Source of the DNA: Alistipes sp. | Lineage (GTDB): Bacteria; Bacteroidota; Bacteroidia; Bacteroidales; Rikenellaceae | Reading direction: 5' to 3' | NCBI GenBank assembly: GCA_022767745.1 | Contig: JALENN010000006.1 | Coordinates: 310,001 to 374,000 of the forward strand | Length of the DNA: 64,000 bases | Shown here: positions 18,453-27,493 of the stretch, one piece after another | Position numbering within the stretch: the first letter of the stretch is position 1 | How the letters are laid out: each line of letters starts with the position of its first letter | Position numbers and translations under genes: made by a program | Notes under the pieces: model-generated | What the model saw: the letters and a program-made list of their open reading frames with translations, nothing else | Told to the model about the DNA's origin: nothing | The model's database searches: none

Positions 18453-19331
18453 ATGTTCACCATAATCTGTTGCTCGGTCAACCCGCAAGCCGCACAGCGG
18501 CTCGAGAAGAACATTGCCGCCACCTGCGGCATGCCTTTCGAGTTCATCGCATACGATAACCGCAACCGCGGCGACGGACTCTGCAAGGTGTACAACATAT
18601 GCGCGGCAAAGGCCCGCTACGACAACCTTTGCTTCGTGCACGAGGATGTGGAGTTCCTGACCGAAAACTGGGGCCCGATCATCGCACCCAAGATGGCCGA
18701 GCCCGACTGCGGTGTCATAGGCTTCGCCGGCAGCATCCTCAAGCTCAAGCGTCTGACGGGCTGGCACAGCGGCGGCGGCGACATGCGCGCGCACTACGTT
18801 CAGTACATGCGCGGCCGTCACCACCCCGTAAACGTCAACCCCGAGGGGCTGGACTTCTCGCCCGTGGTGACGCTCGACGGACTGTGCCTCTTCGTGCGGC
18901 GCGACGTGTGGAGCCAGATGCCATTCGACGAGAAGACCCTCACCGGCTTCCACGGCTACGACATAGACTTCACCCTCACGGTCGCATGCCGCTACCGCAA
19001 CTACGTATGCAACAGGATGATGGTCGAGCACTTCTCGACGGGAAACTACACCGGTGAGTGGCTGCAGACCATGAAACGCCTCCACGACAAGTGGCGCGAC
19101 CGCCTGCCCCTCTTCGCGCAGACCCTCACACCGCAGGAGCTCGAGCGCTACGAACGCGTTAGCGAAAGCTACTTCATCCGCTTCCTGTGGCAGAAAGGAT
19201 GCTTCCAAGAGTGCAACTTCGGCGACGGCATCCAGTATATCGCCCGCTACCCCTTCACCAGCCACGCGTGGATACTGCTGCCCAAGTATGTGATATACAA
19301 GCTGCGGGCGCTGCTCAACCCGAAAAAGTAA
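18453..19331 (+). CDS. Glycosyltransferase-like protein (GT2-related)
   Basis: A 292-residue cytoplasmic protein with a GT-A-like fold: FTIICCSVNP at the start, then FVHEDVEFLTENWG, where HED is a likely metal or sugar-nucleotide contact, and LDGLCLFVRRDVW, a typical acceptor-side motif. It resembles the Glyco_tranf_2_5 group of capsule and LPS genes. It begins one base after the FAD enzyme stop, and a DUF5672-type gene follows six bases later. The target is probably a surface glycan, but that is inferred from family alone. Confidence 0.82.
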   Translation: MFTIICCSVNPQAAQRLEKNIAATCGMPFEFIAYDNRNRGDGLCKVYNICAAKARYDNLCFVHEDVEFLTENWGPIIAPKMAEPDCGVIGFAGSILKLKRLTGWHSGGGDMRAHYVQYMRGRHHPVNVNPEGLDFSPVVTLDGLCLFVRRDVWSQMPFDEKTLTGFHGYDIDFTLTVACRYRNYVCNRMMVEHFSTGNYTGEWLQTMKRLHDKWRDRLPLFAQTLTPQELERYERVSESYFIRFLWQKGCFQECNFGDGIQYIARYPFTSHAWILLPKYVIYKLRALLNPKK

Positions 19332-19337
19332 AGGGCG

Positions 19338-20105
19338 ATGAAGATACGTGTCCTGATACCCGTCTACCGCGCCTGCCCCACCGACGACGAACGACGCGCC
19401 ATAGCCAACAACGTGCGCATGCTCGCCGCACACGACGTGGCGTACGTCGCACCCGAGGGCCTCGACATGCGGCCCTACACGGAGCTTGCCCCCGCAGCCG
19501 ACATCGTGCGCGTGGGCGACGAGTGGCTCGGCTCGCGCAACGGCATTGCGGGATACAACGCCATGATGCTCTCGGAGCGATTCTACCGCCTCAGCGAGGC
19601 GTGGGACTACATCCTCATCTGCCACCCCGACGCATGGATCTTCCGCGACGAGCTGGCGCAGTGGGCCGCCCGCGGCTACGACTGCGTCGCCGCCCCCTGG
19701 ATGCGCCGCCCGGTGTACGACCTGCCCGTCATCAGGCACTACATGTCGTGGCGCCAGCACTCGCGCCACCGCCGCGGCCTGAAATGCCGCGCCGACCTCT
19801 ACGGACGCATCGGCAACGGAGGCCTCTCGCTGCGCCGCACCGCCGCCTTCATCGAGGCGTGCCGCCTGTATGCCGATCGCGCCGCCGAATACCTCGCCGT
19901 GCGCTCGCACTTCTACAACGAGGATGTTTTCTGGGCCACCGTCCCCGACCGTTTCCGCTACCCCGACCCGACGGAGGCCCTCGCCTTCGCCTTCGACACC
20001 ACTCCCGCATACTGCTTCCGCCTCACCGGCGGCCGCCTGCCCATGGGGTGCCACAGCTGGTCGAAGCCCAAAATGTACCGTTTCTGGAGGCGCTTCATCG
20101 GCTGA
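19338..20105 (+). CDS. DUF5672-type glycosyltransferase-like protein
   Basis: A 255-residue protein matching DUF5672 features: IRVLIPVYRA start, YILICHPDAWIFRDEL, RIGNGGLSLRR (the most conserved block), NEDVFWATVPDRF and a closing GCHSWSKPKMYRFW. DUF5672 proteins are predicted sugar transferases found in glycan gene clusters. It is the last gene of the three-gene run beginning at 16889. No biochemical role is established for the family to my knowledge. Confidence 0.85.
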   Translation: MKIRVLIPVYRACPTDDERRAIANNVRMLAAHDVAYVAPEGLDMRPYTELAPAADIVRVGDEWLGSRNGIAGYNAMMLSERFYRLSEAWDYILICHPDAWIFRDELAQWAARGYDCVAAPWMRRPVYDLPVIRHYMSWRQHSRHRRGLKCRADLYGRIGNGGLSLRRTAAFIEACRLYADRAAEYLAVRSHFYNEDVFWATVPDRFRYPDPTEALAFAFDTTPAYCFRLTGGRLPMGCHSWSKPKMYRFWRRFIG

Positions 20106-20393
20106 CGCCGCCGCCCCGCCACCCCCGTCAAGTTCTCTAAAGGAGCAATCTCGCGCCCGAAAGAGTCAATTTCGGACAGCGCGCCACCGCATCGGAAACC
20201 CCTCTCCGACCATACCGGCACCCCGCCAAGGCTCCGAAACACGAAAAACAGCCCCTCGGCCGCACATCCCCGCCAGCCCCTCGCCGAAAGCCCAAAACAC
20301 TGCACAACAATGCGTTAGCCGAAAAATGAAAAATTCAATGTTACGGCAATGTTAAAATTTCTTAAAAAATTTTGAATTTTTTTGAGTAATTAC
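20106..20393. other. Non-coding stretch, mostly featureless
   Basis: About 230 bases of C-rich sequence without a credible ORF or hairpin, passing into an AT-rich block (about 20335-20393) that borders the ncRNA promoter. No SD-ATG pair or family similarity is visible on either strand. Confidence 0.5.
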
Positions 20394-20424
20394 TTGCGCG
20401 GTATTGTTTTTTGCCTTACCTTTG
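20394..20424 (+). promoter_or_regulatory. Strong promoter (TTG - 20 - TACCTTTG) for the candidate ncRNA
   Basis: TTG at 20394-20396, a 20-base spacer, and TACCTTTG at 20417-20424 inside an AT-rich block. No protein start follows within a sensible distance, so it most likely drives an RNA. Confidence 0.75.
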
Positions 20425-20430
20425 CACTCG

Positions 20431-20585
20431 AAGTTTTAAGGTTCATTTAGGTTAGTAGTTTTAGGTTGGTAGAGGCTATCGGAAGGTTGTAACCATAACG
20501 CCGTGTTTCTGTGGCACGTCGGGTTACTAAGACAAAGAGCGGTACTCGCTCGGCGTCGAATACCTCCGAGACCTCGTTTTTTTTT
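20431..20585 (+). ncRNA. Candidate structured non-coding RNA, about 155 nt, three-way junction and U-tract
   Basis: An untranslated transcript is predicted from the upstream promoter to nine T residues at 20577-20585. A closing helix P1 forms from GAGG (20472-20475), TCGG (20479-20482) and AGGT (20484-20487) with ACCT (20562-20565), CCGA (20566-20569) and CCTC (20572-20575): 12 pairs. Inside are P2 (GTAACC 20489-20494 with GGTTAC 20522-20527, capped by CGTG/CACG) and P3 (GAGCG 20537-20541, loop GTACT, CGCTC 20547-20551). A G/U-rich leader with a near-repeat, TTTAGGTTAGTAG and TTTAGGTTGGTAG, precedes P1. I cannot name an RNA family; 6S and Bacteroidales-specific motifs should be tested. Confidence 0.68.
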
Positions 20586-20766
20586 GCCCTTTTCCGCCGC
20601 AACCGCACTTCAGCACCACATACGACAGCACCGGCACAGGACGGCACGCCGCCCCGCGCATGGCACGGCATACGGCCCGCCACGACCATTTTCCGCCCCT
20701 CACGGCGCACCGGAGCCGCCGCCCGGGCCGACACCCCGCCACACGCAGGCGCCGGAATAAAAGCCG

Positions 20767-20799
20767 AAAACCCGCCGTCCCTTTCGGGAGGCGGGTTTT
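20767..20799. terminator. Bidirectional terminator downstream of the DUF1080 gene
   Basis: AAAACCCGCC at 20767-20776 pairs with GGCGGGTTTT at 20790-20799, with an inner TCCC/GGGA helix. T-runs follow on both strands. It serves the leftward DUF1080 gene (stop at 20877) and blocks read-through from the ncRNA side. Confidence 0.85.
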
Positions 20800-20876
20800 C
20801 GCTTGCAACGCATCGAAGCGCACCCTCCGCCGACATGGCAGATGCAAGGCGGATACGGGCGCAGGATCGGATGCGG

Positions 20877-21650
20877 TTAGAGTTTGCGCAGCCAGATGTT
20901 GCGGAAGCTGATCGGCTCGCTCGGGTCGCCGTGGCTCTGCAGCTTGATGGGGCCGTCGCCATGCTTCACCACGCGCGGAAGGCCGATGTACTCGGTGGTG
21001 CCGAGGATGGTGAAGTTGTTGAGCAGCACGATGCCGTTCTGGATAACCGTAACGGTCGGGTGTACCTTGTAGGTGCCGTCCTCGTTGAAGACGGGGGCGT
21101 TGTAGATGATGTCGTAGACGTTCCACTCGCCCGGCTTGCGCATGGCGTTGGCCAGAGGCATAACCTGCTTGTAGACGCTGCCCGTCTGACCGTTGGCATA
21201 GGTCTCGTTCTGGTAGCAGTCGAGGATCTGTATCTCGTACATGTTCTGCAGGAAGACACCGCTGTTGCCGCGGCCCTGGCTCTCGCCCGTGATGCCCTCG
21301 GGAACCATCCACTCGAGGTGGAGCTGGAAGCTGCCGAAGCTCTCGCGCGTCTGGATGTCGCCCTTGCTCTTGTCTACAGTAAACACACCGTCGTGAACAC
21401 GCCACTCGGCCGCACCGCCCGTGCTGCTGCTAACCCAGGCGTCGAGGTTCTTGCCGTCGAAGAGGACGACGGCATCCGACGGAGCCGAGGCGGTAGCTGC
21501 ATCGCCCGGCGTCACCACCTTGGGCTGCGGCGTCCAGAACTCGGTCATGCCCGGACGCATGGCCTCGGGCTTGGGGTACTCCTTCTTCTCCTGTGCCGTG
21601 ACAGCGACAGCAATCGTGAGCGCCATCGCCGAAAGAATAAATCTCTTCAT
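20877..21650 (-). CDS. Secreted DUF1080 protein (3-keto-glycoside hydrolase family)
   Basis: A 257-residue exported protein with signal peptide MKRFILSAMALTIAVAVTA. The DUF1080 concanavalin-like fold is recognised by VLFDGKNLDAWVS, GSFQLHLEWMVPEG, GRGNSGVFLQNMYEIQILD, and the closing ISFRNIWLRKL. Members act on 3-keto sugars or their glycosides, or bind glycans; the exact substrate cannot be read here. It is preceded by a TATATTTG element and followed by a strong terminator, so it is probably a single-gene unit. Confidence 0.93.
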   Translation of the reverse strand: MKRFILSAMALTIAVAVTAQEKKEYPKPEAMRPGMTEFWTPQPKVVTPGDAATASAPSDAVVLFDGKNLDAWVSSSTGGAAEWRVHDGVFTVDKSKGDIQTRESFGSFQLHLEWMVPEGITGESQGRGNSGVFLQNMYEIQILDCYQNETYANGQTGSVYKQVMPLANAMRKPGEWNVYDIIYNAPVFNEDGTYKVHPTVTVIQNGIVLLNNFTILGTTEYIGLPRVVKHGDGPIKLQSHGDPSEPISFRNIWLRKL

Positions 21651-21681
21651 GGTATATCAGTATTTAGGTTTTTTAACGTAA

Positions 21682-21689
21682 CAAATATA
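21682..21689 (-). promoter_or_regulatory. -7 element TATATTTG for the DUF1080 gene
   Basis: A leftward TAnnTTTG match 32 bases upstream of the DUF1080 ATG in an AT-rich stretch. Confidence 0.6.
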
Positions 21690-21815
21690 CGAAAAGACGG
21701 GCGCAGAGACAAATCGAAAAGACGGTTTTTGACTGCCGCAGGCGCTAACCGCTCTCTGTATTATCCATATATAACGTGAAAATTTTTCCCGCCCGCCGCG
21801 CCGCCGCAACACAAA

Positions 21816-21845
21816 GCGGGCCGCACCCGAACAGGTGCGGCCCGC
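21816..21845 (-). terminator. Hairpin terminator after the small outer-membrane protein (copy 1)
   Basis: A perfect 12-bp stem (GCGGGCCGCACC with GGTGCGGCCCGC) and 6-base loop, followed leftward by TTTG. The same 30 bases recur at 22497-22526. Confidence 0.8.
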
Positions 21846-21904
21846 ATAGGGGGAGGGTGCCAAAACCCATGAAACAGCCTTGCACGCCTAACGGCAAGGC
21901 GGAA

Positions 21905-22417
21905 TCAATATCTGAATCCTATCGACAGATATGCCGTAGAGCAGTTCTCGATACCAGTGGTACGGGAGTCGATGAATCTGTATCCGACCTCGACGACGGG
22001 CGATAAACGGGCGCTCGGGACATACCACGCCAACGACAGGTCGTAACTGTTACGCTTCCAATAAGGCCGGCCCACACTGCCCAAAGCCTTTGCGCGCACG
22101 TCGAGGGCATGGTTCTCCGACTTGCTGCCGAGCAGCCTTACGCCCACACCGCCACCGATGCCCGCACCGTTGGAATAACTCTTAACCCCATTCCCGCTAT
22201 AGAGCGAAACGTTATCCTCGACAGCGACAAAGAGATATGAAACAGAGACGAAATCAACAAACGACCTGAACGAGAAGTCGATGGGCGTAATTCCCCTACT
22301 CCTGATTCCCGCCGCGGCCGAAGTCTCGAAATGAACGCGGTCCATAAATGTCTGCGCATGGGTTACGGTCGTCGCCAATGCAAGCATAAGCACCGCCACA
22401 AAAGCAAATCTCTTCAT
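21905..22417 (-). CDS. Small predicted outer-membrane beta-barrel protein
   Basis: A 170-residue exported protein with signal peptide MKRFAFVAVLMLALATTVTHA. The mature part alternates hydrophobic and polar residues with aromatic girdle patterns and ends in a strand finishing with Tyr (AYLSIGFRY), the classic outer-membrane insertion signal. Length fits an 8-strand barrel. The family is not recognised. It has a TATATTTG element 30 bases upstream and a hairpin downstream. It lies beside the S41 protease gene but is separated from it by a second copy of the same hairpin. Confidence 0.78.
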   Translation of the reverse strand: MKRFAFVAVLMLALATTVTHAQTFMDRVHFETSAAAGIRSRGITPIDFSFRSFVDFVSVSYLFVAVEDNVSLYSGNGVKSYSNGAGIGGGVGVRLLGSKSENHALDVRAKALGSVGRPYWKRNSYDLSLAWYVPSARLSPVVEVGYRFIDSRTTGIENCSTAYLSIGFRY

Positions 22418-22446
22418 CGGATATATGTTTTGGATTTTCGGTTTCA

Positions 22447-22454
22447 CAAATATA
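22447..22454 (-). promoter_or_regulatory. -7 element TATATTTG for the beta-barrel gene
   Basis: A leftward TAnnTTTG match 30 bases upstream of the ATG at 22417. Confidence 0.6.
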
Positions 22455-22496
22455 TGCAAAATATCGGCAACAGTCCGCGCTTCACTCCCCAAAAAA

Positions 22497-22526
22497 GCGG
22501 GCCGCACCCGAACAGGTGCGGCCCGC
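22497..22526 (-). terminator. Hairpin terminator after the S41 protease gene (copy 2)
   Basis: The same 30-base hairpin as at 21816-21845, here followed leftward by TTTTTT, 20 bases after the S41 stop. Confidence 0.85.
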
Positions 22527-22545
22527 GTGCGTGGGTTACGGAAGG

Positions 22546-25500
22546 TTACTTCTTCTTCGAGGCGCGCTCCTTCTCCTGTCTGGCGGCCTCGTCGGTGGTG
22601 TCGGCAGCGGGCTTGTCACCCACGGTCTCGAGCATCAGCTCGACGGCGCGGCGCAGCTGCAGGTCCTCGCCGCGGAGCTGTGCCTCGGGCGGCGTCACGA
22701 CATAGATGTCGGGCTCGACCTGAGTGTTCTCCGAGAAGACACCGCGCATGTCGCGGCAGCCAACCTGCGGGATACCGAAGACGATCGAGGGGTCGATCTG
22801 CGTCTCCCACCATACGACCGTCATCGTACCCGGCACGGGCGTTCCGACCAGCTTGCCGAGGCCCAGCTCCTTGTACACCCACGGCGTGCCGCAGGCGTTC
22901 GAGTAGTTGTCCTCGCAGATAAGCATGCACGACGGGCGCAGCCACTTGTTGAAGGGGTCCGACCCGATATACTGTCCGCGCGGCACGAACTGCTGGTACT
23001 CCTTGCCGCCGAGCAGCGTCACCACATCGTCGTGGAGCCATCCGCCGCCGTTGTGGCGCGTGTCGATAACCACGGCCTCGCAGTTACGGAAACGGCCGAG
23101 CAGTTCGCTATACAGGTGGCGGAAGCTCTCGCTGTCCATGGCGCGGATGTGGACATATCCCACACGGCCATCAGAGAGGCGCTCGACCTCCTTGCGGCAG
23201 CGCTCGCGCCAGCGGTTGTAGAGCAGTTCGTTCACCTCGCCCGCGCCGATGCCGCGCACCGACACCTCGAAGGTCTTGCCGCCCTTGCGGATGCCGAGGC
23301 GGATCTTGCGGCCCACCTTGCCCTCGAACAAGGGATAGTAGTCCTCTCCGGCGAGGATCTTCTCGCCGTCGACGCTCTCGATGATGCAGCCGGCCTCGAC
23401 GTCGGTCTTCATCACGGCGAAGGGGCTCTTGGCTATCACCTCCTTGATCTTGAGGCCGTCGCCCTCGTACTCCTCGTCGTAGAAGACACCGAGCGATGCC
23501 GTCGCCAGCGATGCGCCCGGACCGTAGTAGCGCGCTCCGGTATGCGAGGCGTTAAGCTCACCCAGCATCTCGGAGAGCATCCCCGTGAAGTCGTAGTTGT
23601 TGTTTATGTGGGGCAGGAAACGCTCGTAGACGCCGCGGTAGTACTCCCAGTCGACACCGTGCAGGTCGACGTCGTAGAACTTGTCCTTGACCTGGCTCCA
23701 TACGTGGTTGAAGATGTAGTCGCGCTCCTCGTAGGGACGGTAGTCCTGGAAGGCCTCGAACTCGATCCACTTCGTCTCGCCGCTGGCAAGCGACACGCGC
23801 TTCAAGCCGCCGCTGCACATGTAGATGTTCTCGACGTTGCGGTCGGCCACCATCTGGCCGCCGCCGATGCCCTTGACCAGCATGCGCAACGAGTAATCCT
23901 TCAGGTCGCGCACCCACAGGTCGGCCGCACTCTCCTCCGACGAGGCAATGTAGTAGAGCTTGTCGCCCTTCTTCGAGAGCAGGGCCCCCACGCCGCGCGC
24001 CGAATGTGACGTCAGGCGTACCACGCGGTCGCGGCAGTTCTCGAGGTCGAACTCCAGGGGCTCGACCTCCGCAACAGCGGCCTCGCCCTTTTCCTCGGCC
24101 TTCTCGTCGGCCTTCTTCTCGGCCTCGGCCTTCTTCTCATCCTCCTTCTTCTCCTTCTGCGACTTGTTCTCCTCCATCAGCGCCAGGTCCTCGCGGTTCA
24201 TGCGGAACTGCTCGTAGGCCTCGACGTCGAAGAACATGATGTAGACGTCGAACTCGGCGCCCCACGATCCGTGGCTGCGGTAGCCCGCGCGGTCGCTGTA
24301 CCAGATCATGGCCTTGCCGTCGAGCGCCCACGACGCGCTCTGGTCGGTGTAGCCGCTCTGCGTCAGGTTGTGCATCTCGCCCGAGCCGTCGGCCTTGACC
24401 AGCACCACGTCCTTGTTGTTCCAGCCGCCGTGGCCGATGTAGTCCGAGAGAATCCAGCGGCTGTCGGGCGACCACTCGAAGTGCTGGTCACCGTCGGCAT
24501 ACGAATACTGCCACTTGCCCTCCATGGCGGTGCGCACCTTGCCGCTCTTGAGGTTCACCACGCGGATGGCCGTGCGGTCCTCGAGGAAGGCCACCTCCTT
24601 GCCGTCGGGGCTGTAGGCGGGCTGGAACGACGCCACCTTCGAGTTGGTGAGGTTGCGCTCCTTGATGTCGGTGGCGTAGGTGAACTGCTTCTCCTCCTTG
24701 TCGGCGATGGTCGCCTCGTAAATCTGCCACAGGCCGTCGCGCTCCGATGCGTAGACTATCGAGCGGCCGTCGGGCGAGAACTGCACGCCGCGCTCCTGGT
24801 CCTGCGTCGAGGTTATCTGGCGCGTGGTGCGGTAGTCGACCGACGTCACATAGACGTCGCCGCCCATGACGAAGGCCACCTCCTTGCCCGTGGGCGAGGG
24901 CGAGATCTCGGTGGCGCCGCTGGTGCGCAGGCGACGCACCACGTCGCGGTCGAGCTTGTCGGCCACGATCTCGATCTCGACCTTCTGCGGCTGGCCCCCC
25001 TCGCGCAGCGTGTAGAGCTCGCCGTCCTGCGAGAAGCAGAGCGTGCCGTCACCGGCGATGGTAAGGAAGCGCACGGGGTTCTTCTCGAAGCGCGTCACCT
25101 GCTCGGCATCCTTCGCACCGACACGGCGGCGCCATACGTTCGAGGTGCCGTCCTGCTCCGAGAGGTAGTAGAACGACTCGCCGTCGGGCGCCCACACGGG
25201 CTCGCGGTCCTCACCCTCGAAGTCGGTCTGCTTGGCGTAGGCGCGCTCGTCGCCCAGCGTGCATAACCATATGTCGCGCGTGATGGATGCCATCTCGTGC
25301 TTGCGCCAGGGGTCCTCGTAACCCTTGCGGTCCTGATATAGGAGCTTCGTGCCGTCGCCGTTGACCCAGATGTGCTCCATGGGCAGCGACGAGAAGAGGT
25401 GCGGGCGGCCGCCGCGCGTCGGCACCGAATATACCTGCGGGAACTGTCCCGACGGGAACTGCGCATCCTCGGCCGAGGGCATGATGTTGGCCGAGAAGAG

Positions 25501-25863
25501 CACCACGCTGTCCGAGAGGAACGCCACGGGGCGCTCGGCCGTCGAGTGGGTGGTCAGACGGCGGGGTTCGCCGCCGCCGGCATCGACTATGAACACGTCC
25601 ATGCCGCCCAGGCGGTCCGACGCGAAGGCTATGCTACGGCTGTCGGGGCTCTACACGGGGTCGGTGTCGTGTCCGGCGTGCGAGGTGAGCTGCTCGGCGC
25701 GGCCTCCCCCGACGGGGACGATGTAGATATCGCCCCGATAAGTGAAGGCGATACGCGTGCCGTCGGGCGAGATGGCGTTATGCCTCAGCCACAACGGCGA
25801 CTCGGCCGCCGTCGCGCTCAGCGCGGCCACGGCAAGGACCAATGAGGTAAGTAGTTTTCTCAT
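22546..25863 (-). pseudogene. Tricorn-like S41 family protease interrupted by an in-frame TAG
   Basis: The frame encodes 1105 residues if codon 71 is read through. Residues 1-70 hold the signal peptide (MRKLLTSLVLAVAALSATAA) and the first propeller strands up to HDTDPV. The next codon is TAG at 25651-25653, then SPDSRSIAFASDR continues in the same frame. Propeller repeats of this type read P-x-W-S-P-D, so TAG most simply replaces TGG. The remainder is complete: two beta-propellers, a Lys/Glu-rich insert, a tricorn core with NASHTGARYY, a PDZ-like part, and the serine region EDNYSNACGTPW. Internal ATG 25602 could start a 1018-residue protein without a signal peptide. TAG is an ordinary stop elsewhere (menG). 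Confidence 0.9.
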
Positions 25864-25911
25864 GCTAATAAGTATTTTGCGGATTAAATCGTTCGCACTG
25901 TTTTCCGACCT

Positions 25912-25919
25912 CAAAAATA
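25912..25919 (-). promoter_or_regulatory. -7 element TATTTTTG for the S41 protease gene
   Basis: A leftward TAnnTTTG match 49 bases upstream of the ATG at 25863. Confidence 0.55.
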
Positions 25920-26066
25920 ACGATAAAAAAATCAATCGCGCCCTGCCCCGCGCCTTTTTCCCGCCTGCGGCGACTTTTTCCGCCCGCAGAGCGCGCATCG
26001 GCCTGCGGCAGCGACGCTTGACGGCGGCCGCCCCCCACGCGGCACCGCGAAAAGGCCGCCGCGATT

Positions 26067-26096
26067 TTGCCACTTCGCTATTATTCGTTACCTTTG
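26067..26096 (+). promoter_or_regulatory. Promoter of murA (TTG - 19 - TACCTTTG)
   Basis: TTG at 26067-26069, 19-base spacer, TACCTTTG at 26089-26096, with the murA ATG 20 bases downstream. Confidence 0.65.
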
Positions 26097-26116
26097 GGAA
26101 AAGATTGATCCGAGAT

Positions 26117-27427
26117 ATGGCCGTATTCAGAGTCGAAGGAGGCACGCGCCTCCGCGGCGCCGTCCGTCCGCAGGGCGCCAAAAACGAAGCATTGCAGATA
26201 CTTTGCGCCACGCTGCTCACGCCCGAGCGCGTCGTGGTGCACAACATACCGCAGATACTCGACGTCATGCAGCTCATCGAGCTGCTCGCGGCGATGGGAG
26301 TCGAAGTGCAGCACCTCGGAGGCGACTCATACTCGTTCCGCGCCGCCGACATCGACCTCGAATACCTGCGCAGCGACGACTACCACCGCCGCTGCCGCCG
26401 CCTGCGCGGCTCGGTCATGATGATAGGCCCGCTGCTGGCGCGCTTCGGCGTGGGCTACATACCCAAGCCCGGCGGCGACAAGATCGGCCGGCGCCGTCTC
26501 GACACCCACTTCCTCGGGTTCCAGAAGCTGGGCGCCACGTTCGACTTCGACCAGGCCGAGGAGTTCTTCTCGGTGGAGGCCAAGCGGCTCAAGGGGTGCT
26601 ACATGCTGCTGGACGAGGCATCGGTGACGGGCACGGCCAACATAATCATGGCCGCGGTCTTCGCCGAGGGCACCACCACCATCTACAACGCCGCCTGCGA
26701 ACCCTACGTGCAGCAGCTCTGCCGCATGCTCAACCGCATGGGCGCCCGCATCTCGGGCATAGCGTCGAACCTGCTCACCATCGAGGGCGTGAGCGAGTTG
26801 CACGGCACCGAGCACACGCTGCTGCCCGACATGATCGAGGTGGGCAGCTTCATCGGCATGGCCGCCATGACGCAGTCGGAGCTTACGATAAAGGACGTCT
26901 CGTACGACAACCTCGGCATCATACCCGCCCAGTTCGCCCGCCTCGGCATACGCTTCGAGCAGCGCGGCGACGACATCTACATCCCCGAGCAGGAGCACTA
27001 CGCCATCGAGAGCTTCATCGACGGCTCGATAATGAACATAGCCGACGCCCCGTGGCCGGGCCTCACGCCCGACCTGCTGTCGATATTCCTCGTGGTGGCG
27101 ACGCAGGCCAAGGGTGCCGTGCTCATCCACCAGAAGATGTTCGAGAGCCGTCTCTTCTTCGTTGACAAGCTCATCGACATGGGCGCGCAGATCATCCTCT
27201 GCGACCCCCACCGCGCCACCGTCATAGGCCATGACCGCCGCATACCGCTGCGCGCCACACGCATGTCGTCGCCCGACATACGTGCCGGCGTGGCGCTGCT
27301 CATCGCCGCCATGAGCGCCGAGGGCACCAGCATCATACAGAACATCGAGCAGATCGACCGCGGCTACCGCGACATCGACGGCCGCCTCAACGCCCTCGGG
27401 GCGAAGATCACCCGCCTCGAAGAGTAA
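26117..27427 (+). CDS. murA: UDP-N-acetylglucosamine 1-carboxyvinyltransferase MurA
   Basis: A 436-residue enzyme catalysing the first committed step of peptidoglycan synthesis: enolpyruvyl transfer from PEP to UDP-GlcNAc. Visible hallmarks are KN at 22-23 in RPQGAKNEALQ, the catalytic loop KPGGDKIGRRRLDTH, and DMIEVGSFIGM. The position normally held by the fosfomycin-reactive Cys115 is Asp (Asp121 here, GGDKIG), as in other naturally fosfomycin-insensitive MurA enzymes. It is followed by purine-rich tandem repeats and tdk. The start follows the promoter directly and gives the normal N-terminus. Confidence 0.97.
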   Translation: MAVFRVEGGTRLRGAVRPQGAKNEALQILCATLLTPERVVVHNIPQILDVMQLIELLAAMGVEVQHLGGDSYSFRAADIDLEYLRSDDYHRRCRRLRGSVMMIGPLLARFGVGYIPKPGGDKIGRRRLDTHFLGFQKLGATFDFDQAEEFFSVEAKRLKGCYMLLDEASVTGTANIIMAAVFAEGTTTIYNAACEPYVQQLCRMLNRMGARISGIASNLLTIEGVSELHGTEHTLLPDMIEVGSFIGMAAMTQSELTIKDVSYDNLGIIPAQFARLGIRFEQRGDDIYIPEQEHYAIESFIDGSIMNIADAPWPGLTPDLLSIFLVVATQAKGAVLIHQKMFESRLFFVDKLIDMGAQIILCDPHRATVIGHDRRIPLRATRMSSPDIRAGVALLIAAMSAEGTSIIQNIEQIDRGYRDIDGRLNALGAKITRLEE

Positions 27428-27493
27428 TCTTTCGGGCAAGAGTGGCCGCCGGAGAGAGGAAGGAGCCTCGCCGAGCAGGCAGAGAGGGAGAGA

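Noticed and set aside
20503..20760. Small ORFs over and after the candidate RNA
   Set aside because: They start within the RNA hairpins, end in Arg/Pro-rich low-complexity sequence and match no family.
25651..25653. TAG as selenocysteine/pyrrolysine-like recoding
   Set aside because: TAG ends other genes normally here, and the aligned family residue is Trp; a point mutation is simpler.
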